From JAWXTP01 sp044433415 (GTDB lineage Bacteria; Bacteroidota; Bacteroidia; Bacteroidales; Rikenellaceae): a DNA stretch of 13,296 bases. The notes under the pieces were generated by a model, which saw only the letters and a program-made list of their open reading frames with translations, searched no databases and was not told where the DNA came from. Positions 6,473 through 13,022 of this stretch are shown piece by piece. Location of the stretch: contig JAWXTP010000080.1 of assembly GCA_044433415.1 (NCBI GenBank), positions 1-13,296 of the forward strand. Reading direction: 5' to 3'. Position 1 is the first letter of the stretch. Each line of letters starts with the position of its first letter. The translations under genes were made by a program, and so were the position numbers.

Positions 6473-7726
6473 TTATCTTTCTTCCATCCGATAAACTTTA
6501 TCGCCACGCCTTACAAGTTCAGGAGTGACAAAAGAACATTTTACGCCTTGTTTAACTTCGTTAGCTATTTTTAAGTCAACTCTAAGCTCAGTTGTGGTTA
6601 GTTCTACAACTCCTGTTGTTGGTCCTGTAATTACTAACTCTTCGTTAAGTCCTAGAGGTGATGCTTCTATAAGTACTTCCGCAACCGAAAGTTTATTGAA
6701 AAAGTTAGTGACTTTTCCTACATATACTTTTTTCTGAGTTGCTGAAGATCCATAATTTGTGCTCCACTCACCTAATTTACGACCAAGGTAGTAACCATCC
6801 CAGAAGCCTCTATTAAATACAGTAAGCATTGTTTCTTTCCACTGTTCGACTTTTTCCTGAGAGAAAGTACCATCAATCACTGATTCTATAGCAGCATTAT
6901 AACATTCGCATACACGTTTTACGTATTCTGCTGAACGTGCTCGGCCTTCAATTTTGAAAACACGAACCCCAGAATCTAACATCTTGTCTATAAAGTCTAT
7001 AGTGCATAGGTCTTTAGGTGACATTATGTATTTATTGTCAACTAATAACTCAGCGCCTGTTTCTCTATCTTTAACATCATAAGACCTTCTACAAATTTGT
7101 CTGCAACTTCCTTTGTTTGCGGATTTGTTGGCTTCGTGAAGGCTTAAGTAGCACTTGCCTGACACAGCCATACATAGAGCACCATGACAGAACATCTCTA
7201 TCTCTATTAAATTCCCTTTAGGACCAACAATGTTTTCAGAAATAATTTTGTTGTAGATATTTTTGACTTGGTCCATATTTAACTCCCTAGCAAGTACTAC
7301 AACGTCAGCATAAGGAGCATAGAATTTAAGAGTTTCTATATTAGAGATGTTTAGTTGAGTAGATATATGAACTTCTACACCTACAGTACGAGCATAATTT
7401 ATCGCAGCTTGATCAGATACAATAACGGCACTTATGCCTGATGCTTTGGCGGCATTAATGACTTCTTTCATCTGGTCTATATCTTCATCGTAGATGATAC
7501 AGTTTACAGTCAGGTAGCTTTTTAATCCATTTTCTTTGCAGATTTCAGCTATCTGAGAAAGGTCGTCTAATGTGAAATTAAACGATGATTGTGAACGCAT
7601 GTTTAACTGCTCAACTCCAAAATATATAGAGTTTGCGCCTCCTTGTATAGCTGCCATAAGAGATTCATAAGAACCTACTGGAGCCATAATTTCCACATCT
7701 TTACGAGTAATTTCGTTGTTTTTCAC
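6473..7726 (-). CDS. U32-family protein (TrhP/RlhA-type RNA hydroxylation factor)
   Basis: 417 residues. The U32 signature is complete: EMFCHGALCMAVSGKC at 177-192. Further conserved cysteines at 208, 212 and 241 make plausible Fe-S ligands together with those at 180, 185 and 192. The family was named as peptidases, but characterised members in E. coli (TrhP/YegQ and RlhA) are needed for prephenate-dependent hydroxylation of tRNA uridine-34 and of 23S rRNA C2501. The N-terminal part (MAPVGSYESLMAAIQGGANS) is a TIM-barrel opening, and a small beta domain (about 335-417) follows, as in TrhP, so tRNA is the more likely target. The start codon is GTG at 7724-7726, seven bases after the upstream stop; the next Met (codon 14) would cut into the conserved first strand, so GTG is preferred. 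Confidence 0.88.
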   Translation of the reverse strand: MKNNEITRKDVEIMAPVGSYESLMAAIQGGANSIYFGVEQLNMRSQSSFNFTLDDLSQIAEICKENGLKSYLTVNCIIYDEDIDQMKEVINAAKASGISAVIVSDQAAINYARTVGVEVHISTQLNISNIETLKFYAPYADVVVLARELNMDQVKNIYNKIISENIVGPKGNLIEIEMFCHGALCMAVSGKCYLSLHEANKSANKGSCRQICRRSYDVKDRETGAELLVDNKYIMSPKDLCTIDFIDKMLDSGVRVFKIEGRARSAEYVKRVCECYNAAIESVIDGTFSQEKVEQWKETMLTVFNRGFWDGYYLGRKLGEWSTNYGSSATQKKVYVGKVTNFFNKLSVAEVLIEASPLGLNEELVITGPTTGVVELTTTELRVDLKIANEVKQGVKCSFVTPELVRRGDKVYRMEER

Positions 7727-7733
7727 GTTAATG

Positions 7734-8708
7734 TTATTTTTTTCTTGTTAATATAATTTTTGAAAGCTCTACTAAAGGCTCTTTTCTGTAATTTTCAACT
7801 TGTAAAGAGTCAAGAGCAGATAATGCTTTCTCGTAAAATTCTTTTATCTTTTCGTTTGCTAAATCCTTTACGTTATATTTGTCGTAAATAGCTTTTACAG
7901 AAGAAATTTTCAGTTCATCAGGCATTTCTGTGCTGAATATGGTATTTAGCTTCGTAACGTCTTCTTCAGAAGCAATGTTATAAGTAGAAAGCAGAAGATA
8001 AGTTTTCTTACCTTCTAATATATCACCACCAATTTCTTTACCAAAACTTTCTTTGTTAGAATAAGTGTCAAATACATCGTCTTGTATCTGGAATGCAAGA
8101 CCTAGATTTACTCCTACTTCGTAAAGTTTATCGGCTTCTTCTAGTGTTGCGCCCCCACAAATTGCACCCATTTTCATTGCTCCAGCTATAAGGACAGACG
8201 TTTTTAAACGTATCATATTTATGTAGTCGTCAACACTAACATTAGTAGCTGTTTCGAACTCCATATCATATTGTTGTCCCTCACAAACCTGCAAAGTTAT
8301 CTCATTAAAAACTTCTAGCAAATTTCCAAGTGACTTTTTATTGCTTTTTGTTAGTAACTTGTAGGCATACAGTACCATAGCGTCACCAGAAAGGATGGCG
8401 GCATTTTCATTCCATTTGATGTGTACAGAAGGTTTGCCGCGACGTGTTGCGGCGTTATCCATAATGTCGTCGTGAAGTAAGGTGAAGTTGTGGAATACTT
8501 CTATTGCTAATGCGGCATTTATTCCTTCGTTGATTTCGTCAGAAAAAACATTTGTAGACATTAAAGTTGCTACAGGGCGAAGTCTTTTTCCTGAATTCTC
8601 AAGTGTGTATAAAATAGGTTCGTATAGAGACAAAGGAGCTCTATCTAAGAAGTTAACCTTGGCAATTTCGCTATTGCAGATGTTAATTATTTCATCAAAT
8701 GTATACAT
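7734..8708 (-). CDS. Short-chain polyprenyl diphosphate synthase
   Basis: Isoprenoid chain elongation in the cytoplasm (324 residues), condensing IPP with allylic diphosphates. Both aspartate-rich motifs are present: DDIMD (80-84) in HNFTLLHDDIMD and DDVFD (210-214) in FQIQDDVFD. The GKRLRP substrate-binding motif is at 40-45, GGDILEGKKT at 227-236, and LKT with a Gln/Asp-rich helix lies between. The first motif has no two-residue insertion, unlike E. coli IspA, and Phe75 is the fifth residue before it, a pattern linked to C20 (archaeal type I GGPP synthase) products. Farnesyl or geranylgeranyl diphosphate is therefore more likely than a long quinone tail. It is the first gene of the putative four-gene operon, and its product may feed undecaprenyl or quinone synthesis. 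Confidence 0.92.
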   Translation of the reverse strand: MYTFDEIINICNSEIAKVNFLDRAPLSLYEPILYTLENSGKRLRPVATLMSTNVFSDEINEGINAALAIEVFHNFTLLHDDIMDNAATRRGKPSVHIKWNENAAILSGDAMVLYAYKLLTKSNKKSLGNLLEVFNEITLQVCEGQQYDMEFETATNVSVDDYINMIRLKTSVLIAGAMKMGAICGGATLEEADKLYEVGVNLGLAFQIQDDVFDTYSNKESFGKEIGGDILEGKKTYLLLSTYNIASEEDVTKLNTIFSTEMPDELKISSVKAIYDKYNVKDLANEKIKEFYEKALSALDSLQVENYRKEPLVELSKIILTRKK

Positions 8709-8798
8709 AAATATCAGATTTTAGACCATAAATATAATAAAAATTAATTTTATTTCATTTTTTATTTACAAAAAGTAACATTATATCAAAAAAAATAT

Positions 8799-8806
8799 TA
8801 ATTTTG
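8799..8806 (+). promoter_or_regulatory. Candidate -7 box for the ROK kinase gene
   Basis: TAATTTTG fits TAnnTTTG exactly. No convincing -33 TTTG lies 19-21 bases upstream, and the region is very AT-rich, so chance matches are possible. If used, transcription would begin near 8813. Confidence 0.4.
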
Positions 8807-8812
8807 AACTTT

Positions 8813-8840
8813 GTTATTTAGTTTAATTTCACTAAATAAC
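8813..8840 (+). promoter_or_regulatory. Perfect 9-bp dyad upstream of the ROK kinase gene
   Basis: GTTATTTAG (8813-8821) and CTAAATAAC (8832-8840) are exact inverted copies separated by 10 bases. The dyad begins where transcription would start from the TAATTTTG box, so it could be an operator or a 5'-end mRNA hairpin. No T-run follows, so it is not a terminator. Confidence 0.5.
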
Positions 8841-8895
8841 AGATTTTTAATAAAAAAACAAAATTAACATAATTAATATTTAAAAAACTTATATT

Positions 8896-9858
8896 ATGAA
8901 GCAGTTAGTAGTAGGTATCGACATAGGTGGTACTAATTCAGTTTTTGGTCTTATTGATAGAGAAGGAAAAATGTATGGTGAGGGCGTAGTTCCAACTAAA
9001 AAATTTCCTGATTTTGACCAATACTTAGAAGAGCTTTATATTGGAATTAACGATCTTATCAAATCAGTAACTGAAGAATGTGAAGTTATAGGTATAGGCA
9101 TAGGCGCGCCAAATGCAAATTATTATAATGGAACTATAGAAAATGCTGCAAACCTAGTATGGAAAGGCACAATTCCTTTTGTTGAGAAAATGAAAAGATA
9201 TTTCCCAACTATTCCTATCATTATTACTAATGATGCAAACGCTGCTGCTATTGGTGAAATGGTTTACGGTGCTGCCAAAGGAATGAAAGACTTTATCGTT
9301 GTAACTTTAGGTACTGGTTTAGGTAGTGGTTTTGTTGCTAACGGTAAGTTGGTTTATGGTCACGATTCATTCGCTGGTGAGCTAGGTCACGTTATTGTTA
9401 ACCGTGTAGGTCGTACATGTGGTTGCGGACGTAAAGGTTGTCTTGAAACTTATGTTTCTGCAACAGGTATTAAACGTACTGCATTTAAATTATTAGCTGA
9501 CCATATCGAAGATAGCGAGTTCCGTAATATTTCTTATAACGATCTTACAGCAGAAATGATTACTAAAGCTGCTCTTAATGGTGACCCTCTTGCAATCGAG
9601 GCTTACGAATATACAGGTATGCTTTTAGGTCAGTCATTAGCTGATGCTGTAACTATTACTTCTCCTGAAGCTATTTTCTTATTTGGTGGTCTTGCAAAAG
9701 CAGGAAAATATATTTTCGAACCAACTAAGAAATATATGGAAATGCACATGTTATCTAACTACCGTAATAAAGTTAAATTACTTCCTTCTGGTATTGATGG
9801 TAAAAATGCAGCTGTACTTGGAGCTTCTGCATTAATTTGGCAAGAAAAAGAAATGTAA
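8896..9858 (+). CDS. ROK-family sugar kinase, probable glucokinase
   Basis: Phosphorylates glucose or a related hexose with ATP in the cytoplasm (320 residues). Visible motifs: phosphate-binding GIDIGGTN (7-14), catalytic Asp113 in TNDANAAAIGE, the second phosphate loop VTLGTGLGSG (136-145), sugar-binding AGELGH (160-165) and the ROK zinc motif CGCGRKGCLE (175-184), with His165 as the likely fourth ligand. There is no N-terminal helix-turn-helix, so it is an enzyme and not a NagC/Mlc-type repressor. N-acetylmannosamine or another sugar kinase is possible, but the zinc motif and length fit bacterial ROK glucokinases well. Codon bias (GGT, CGT, GAA) suggests good expression. It is divergent from the prenyl synthase operon, with a 187-base spacer holding a candidate promoter and dyad, and is transcribed alone. 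Confidence 0.9.
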   Translation: MKQLVVGIDIGGTNSVFGLIDREGKMYGEGVVPTKKFPDFDQYLEELYIGINDLIKSVTEECEVIGIGIGAPNANYYNGTIENAANLVWKGTIPFVEKMKRYFPTIPIIITNDANAAAIGEMVYGAAKGMKDFIVVTLGTGLGSGFVANGKLVYGHDSFAGELGHVIVNRVGRTCGCGRKGCLETYVSATGIKRTAFKLLADHIEDSEFRNISYNDLTAEMITKAALNGDPLAIEAYEYTGMLLGQSLADAVTITSPEAIFLFGGLAKAGKYIFEPTKKYMEMHMLSNYRNKVKLLPSGIDGKNAAVLGASALIWQEKEM

Positions 9859-9877
9859 TTTTTTCTTCATTCATACG

Positions 9878-9923
9878 AAAAGCGCACTTTTATCCTAAAC
9901 ATAGGATAGAAGTGTGCTTTTTT
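9878..9923 (+). terminator. Rho-independent terminator after the ROK kinase
   Basis: Long stem AAAGCGCACTT.TATCCT (9878-9896) / AGGATA.AAGTGTGCTTT (9903-9920), with one G-T pair, one mismatch and a 6-base loop, then six T. It lies 19 bases after the stop codon. Confidence 0.9.
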
Positions 9924-10211
9924 GTTTATTTGTATGTGAGCTAGATGCAGTATTTTTAAGGGTTTACGTTTTACTAGTATAGATAACACTGATAAAAGTT
10001 TTTGATAAAATAGTGATAAATTCATATAAAAATCATATCTTTGTAGTATTACCTTTGGGATGATGTTGCTTGAAGTGTGTTAAGATACAATGAAAAATGG
10101 TAAGTCTTTGTATTTTAATGTATTAAGTTTAAGTGAATGTAATATTTTAGGTAAAGTAATCGTTTTATATATATGTTTAACTAACTGTGCAAACAGTACA
10201 AAGAAAAAATT
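9924..10211 (+). promoter_or_regulatory. Long upstream region of the Ser/Arg-rich lipoprotein gene
   Basis: This 288-base region carries, in order, three exact TGATAAA motifs plus an AGATAAC (9981-10020), a perfect TAnnTTTG box (TATCTTTG, 10036-10043), a possible 41-codon ORF (10090-10215), and a small hairpin with a GCAA tetraloop (10184-10197). Transcription from the box would start near 10050, giving a leader of about 160 bases, long for this kind of gene. No known riboswitch is recognised. Confidence 0.5.
10036..10043 (+). promoter_or_regulatory. Bacteroidota-type -7 box for the Ser/Arg-rich lipoprotein gene
   Basis: TATCTTTG, the same perfect TAnnTTTG sequence as at 2469-2476. No good TTTG is found at 20 bases upstream; that position overlaps the TGATAAA repeats, which might mean an activator is needed. 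Confidence 0.55.
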
Positions 10212-10215
10212 ATGA
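10090..10215 (+). CDS. Possible small upstream ORF (41 aa), unproven
   Basis: ATG at 10090, 41 codons, ending in a TGA that overlaps the ATG of the lipoprotein gene as ATGA (10212-10215), the arrangement of translationally coupled genes. The product has a hydrophobic centre (KVIVLYICLTNC) and a lysine-rich end. The leading sequence has only a weak purine stretch. An open frame of this length is not rare by chance, so the overlap is the main argument. Confidence 0.25.
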   Translation: MKNGKSLYFNVLSLSECNILGKVIVLYICLTNCANSTKKKL

Positions 10216-11318
10216 AAAGTAAAATATTATTAACTACCTTTTTGGTAGTTGTATCTGTTCTTTCTTCTTCTTGTACATCGGCATACTATGCATCAAATAG
10301 TGCAGGTGATGAACTGTACGGAAATAACACATACGCAGTGACAAGAAGTAGAGTTGTAGCTACAAATAATAATTATACTCCAACAAATCAGAGTGAATAC
10401 GCTTATGAAAGTCAAGTTGCGGATGTAAATATTGATGAGTACATACCAGGTTCATTTGCTGAAGCGTTAGGAGGCGGTAGTTATGAAGTTGTAGAAAGTA
10501 GTGATGAATCTTCGACAAAAACAACAACTTATTATGTTGAAGAGGAGGAAGGTACTAATACGACAATAAATATCACATTTACTCCATCATGGTCTTATGG
10601 TGCATGGGATTATTGGGGTTATTATCCATCGTGGTATTATCGTAGTTCATGGTATAATCCATGGTATAGCCCTTGGCATTATAGACCTATTTATGGATTT
10701 TATGACCCATGGTATGATCCATGGTTTGGATTCTATCCGTTCTATTACCGTCCACACCGCCCAATTTACAGATCTCAATATGCTTATAGACCAGTATATC
10801 GTGAGCCTAGTAGGGTAGCCACTAGAGGATCTAAGTATTACACTTCGACAAGAAGTTCAGCAAGTGGTAGCTCAAGTATAAGAAATTCTAGCAGTAGAAG
10901 AGAAGGTACTTTAGCTAGTAGTGCTTCAGGTACAAGAACAGCAAGTTCGCGTTATTTTGATTCTAAAGGAGCAACTAAAACTACAGGAACTGCAACATAT
11001 AACAGAACAGCTTCAAATAGTTCAAATAGAGTATCAACAAGCACTAAGAGCAATAGTGGAGAGTCGGTAAGAGTGCAATCTGATAAGACTTCTTCTACAA
11101 GAGTTCCATCTTCAAGAACACAATCAAGTAGTTCTACAAGAAACTCTTCTTCGAATAGTTCTTCTAGTTCAAGAACATATAATAGATCTAATTCATCATC
11201 ATCTTCTTCTATTAGAAGTTATTCTGGTTCATCGTCTAGTTATTCAAACGGATCGTCAAGTTCTTCAAGAAGTAGTGCTGCTAGCTCTAGTAGCTCAAGA
11301 AGTGCTGGGAGAAGGTAG
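10212..11318 (+). CDS. Lipoprotein with aromatic-rich centre and Ser/Arg-rich low-complexity tail
   Basis: 368 residues, function unknown. A lipoprotein signal peptide ends in SSSC with lipidated Cys21. Four zones follow: a short conserved-looking stretch (DELYGN, 33-38); an acidic region (about 70-113) with a Glu run; a Trp/Tyr/Pro/His-rich block (124-197) with repeated 'PWY' and 'YDPW' units; and a tail (about 200-368) of Ser, Thr, Arg and Asn with runs of Ser and single Arg, ending SAGRR. Bacteroidales genomes hold similar proteins, some with meaningless 'vitellogenin' labels earned by the Ser runs. The tail is very basic and probably disordered, so a surface or periplasmic adhesive or glycan/peptidoglycan-binding role is conceivable but unproven. 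It precedes the FadL-type gene by 148 bases. The start is supported by the signal peptide. Confidence 0.75.
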   Translation: MKSKILLTTFLVVVSVLSSSCTSAYYASNSAGDELYGNNTYAVTRSRVVATNNNYTPTNQSEYAYESQVADVNIDEYIPGSFAEALGGGSYEVVESSDESSTKTTTYYVEEEEGTNTTINITFTPSWSYGAWDYWGYYPSWYYRSSWYNPWYSPWHYRPIYGFYDPWYDPWFGFYPFYYRPHRPIYRSQYAYRPVYREPSRVATRGSKYYTSTRSSASGSSSIRNSSSRREGTLASSASGTRTASSRYFDSKGATKTTGTATYNRTASNSSNRVSTSTKSNSGESVRVQSDKTSSTRVPSSRTQSSSSTRNSSSNSSSSSRTYNRSNSSSSSSIRSYSGSSSSYSNGSSSSSRSSAASSSSSRSAGRR

Positions 11319-11350
11319 GTTAATAACTTCCTTGAAATCAACAAGTCTTA

Positions 11351-11397
11351 AATTTCCTGTTAAATATACGATATGTCGTAAAATTTAACAGGAAATT
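11351..11397 (+). repeat. Perfect 15-bp inverted repeat between the lipoprotein and FadL-type genes
   Basis: AATTTCCTGTTAAAT (11351-11365) is exactly repeated inverted at 11383-11397. Inside, TACGA (11367-11371) pairs with TCGTA (11376-11380) around a TATG loop. There is no T-run after it, so it does not look like a standard terminator; an RNA-stabilising hairpin, a non-canonical terminator or a protein-binding site is possible. Confidence 0.75.
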
Positions 11398-11418
11398 GTC
11401 AATTTGGCATAATTGTGG

Positions 11419-11441
11419 ACATGATCGAGTTAGAATCATGT
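11419..11441 (+). promoter_or_regulatory. 7-bp dyad upstream of the FadL-type gene
   Basis: ACATGAT (11419-11425) and ATCATGT (11435-11441) are exact inverted copies with a 9-base spacer, ending 25 bases before the start codon. This spacing suits an operator or a leader hairpin. No clear promoter box is seen nearby. Confidence 0.35.
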
Positions 11442-11466
11442 AAAACGGATATAAATAATTTTAATT

Positions 11467-13020
11467 ATGAGAAAACTAACCATATTAATTGCATCATTTA
11501 TTTTAAGTAACGGTGCATTTGCTCAATCAGCAGATGAGCTTTATAGTATGTCCTTGCAGTATAAGAATTTTTCAACTTCGCGTGTTTCTGCTATGGGTGG
11601 TGCGTTTACATCTTTAGGAGCAGATATTTCTTCTATAGGTATAAATCCAGCAGGTATCGCAATGTATAAAGGTAATGGAGCGTTTTCTATAACTCCATCG
11701 TTGAATATAGCTTCTACAAAAAGTAATTCTTATAGTAATAATAACTATTCTTCTACAGAAAAAGAAAATGCAACTAAAGGTATATTAGCAAATGTAGGTT
11801 TAGTATATAATTCAGAATTAAGGGGCAGTGGCTTGAAGAGTGTAGCAGTCGGTTTTAGTTACAATACAAATTATTCTAATAAAGCAAAGTCTGTTGTTAA
11901 TGGATTAGAGACTAGCTCGTCAATACTTGATATGTTTTCTGCACAAGCAACGGGATATTCTGCTAGTACCTTGAAAGATTATGATGTTTATCTTTCTGAA
12001 TATGGTGCGGCAGGTGCTTATGATGCAGGGTTAATTTTTAAACCTTATAGTAATGAAAATTCATATTTTCCATCTTATGAAAACACTAATGGAGAACTTG
12101 TAGGTTCATTGATTGAAGGTGATATTGTTACACCTCAGCTTATACGTGTTGTTGAAGAACATTCATCGGATTACAATTTCTCTTTAGGCTTTAACGTGAA
12201 TGATGTTCTTTATTTAGGTACAACCTTGGGTTGTGCAGAGTATCATTCTTCTCTATATAATGATTATTCTGAGTATGCTTCATATTCTAACTATGGAGAT
12301 ATGGATAATATGTTATATAGTCAGACTATAAATAAAAATGCAATAGCTTTTAACTTTATTTTTGGAGCAACGCTACAACCTATGCCAGGCTTAAGGATAG
12401 GGGCTTCAATACAAGCACCAAAAATATATAGTGTGCAAGAGGAATATCAAACTTATGTATTAGGGGAGTTTTACGAGAATGGAGATATTGTAGGTTATGG
12501 CTCTTTGTCGCCTTTAACTTATAGTGAATATAAAGTTAAAACTCCTACGCGATTAAATACAGGTATATCTTATGCCTTTGGTAAGGTGGCACTCCTAAGT
12601 GTGGATTATGAGCGAATATGGTATAATCAAATCAAAATGAAATATAGTGGTGATCGTTCATATTTGCCTGAAGTAACAGAGGAGATTCAAAATACATATA
12701 AGCCTACTAATAATATACGTGCGGGTCTAGAATTAAATATTCCTGGTGGACTTGTATTAAGAGGAGGTTATGCCTATTATGATAGTGCATTAAAAGATAG
12801 TGATTATGGTGCTGTAACAAGTATAAGTGGTGGTCTAGGTTATAGAGTTGGAACTTGTTCTATAGATTTAACTTATGTGAATATGAGTACCAAAGCAACA
12901 CCTTTCTTAATGTATGATTACTATTCTGATTATTATGATCAGTATTTTAGTAGTAGCTCAATTTCACAAAGTAAACTTACTAACCATAATATTATGTTAA
13001 CATTCAGTTGGAGATTGTAA
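11467..13020 (+). CDS. OmpP1/FadL/TodX-family outer-membrane transport protein
   Basis: 517-residue outer-membrane barrel of the family that moves hydrophobic compounds such as long-chain fatty acids across the outer membrane. A signal peptide (MRKLTILIASFILSNGAFA, cleavage before Gln20) is followed by the family's N-terminal hatch region: SRVSAMGGAF (38-47), then GADISSIGINPAGIA (51-65) with the characteristic NPAG at 60-63. The rest is a long series of amphipathic strands rich in Tyr, Ser and Asn, including LRIGASIQAP and RAGLELNIPGGLVLRGGYAY, finishing with an aromatic-containing strand (NIMLTFSWRL). Relatives in Bacteroidota are sometimes labelled hemin receptors; nothing here supports heme over lipids. 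It lies 148 bases after the Ser/Arg-rich lipoprotein gene and 2 bases before dnaX, so it may be co-transcribed with dnaX. Confidence 0.88.
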   Translation: MRKLTILIASFILSNGAFAQSADELYSMSLQYKNFSTSRVSAMGGAFTSLGADISSIGINPAGIAMYKGNGAFSITPSLNIASTKSNSYSNNNYSSTEKENATKGILANVGLVYNSELRGSGLKSVAVGFSYNTNYSNKAKSVVNGLETSSSILDMFSAQATGYSASTLKDYDVYLSEYGAAGAYDAGLIFKPYSNENSYFPSYENTNGELVGSLIEGDIVTPQLIRVVEEHSSDYNFSLGFNVNDVLYLGTTLGCAEYHSSLYNDYSEYASYSNYGDMDNMLYSQTINKNAIAFNFIFGATLQPMPGLRIGASIQAPKIYSVQEEYQTYVLGEFYENGDIVGYGSLSPLTYSEYKVKTPTRLNTGISYAFGKVALLSVDYERIWYNQIKMKYSGDRSYLPEVTEEIQNTYKPTNNIRAGLELNIPGGLVLRGGYAYYDSALKDSDYGAVTSISGGLGYRVGTCSIDLTYVNMSTKATPFLMYDYYSDYYDQYFSSSSISQSKLTNHNIMLTFSWRL

Positions 13021-13022
13021 TA

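Noticed and set aside
8482..8724. Plus-strand open frame opposite the prenyl synthase start
   Set aside because: Antisense to the conserved first Asp-rich motif region of a well-supported gene.
10597..10818. Alternative plus-strand frame inside the aromatic-rich block of the lipoprotein gene
   Set aside because: Repetitive Ile/His/Gly composition arises from reading the TGG/TAT-rich repeats out of frame.
10600..11318. Possible tandem DNA repeat array in the lipoprotein gene
   Set aside because: The CCATGGTAT-like units and Ser codons recur irregularly and with varied codons; no fixed repeat unit or spacer as in a CRISPR or minisatellite is seen.
11410..11417. TAATTGTG as a -7 box for the FadL-type gene
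   Set aside because: One consensus base is off and the only nearby TTTG is 3 bases upstream instead of about 20, so the spacing is wrong.
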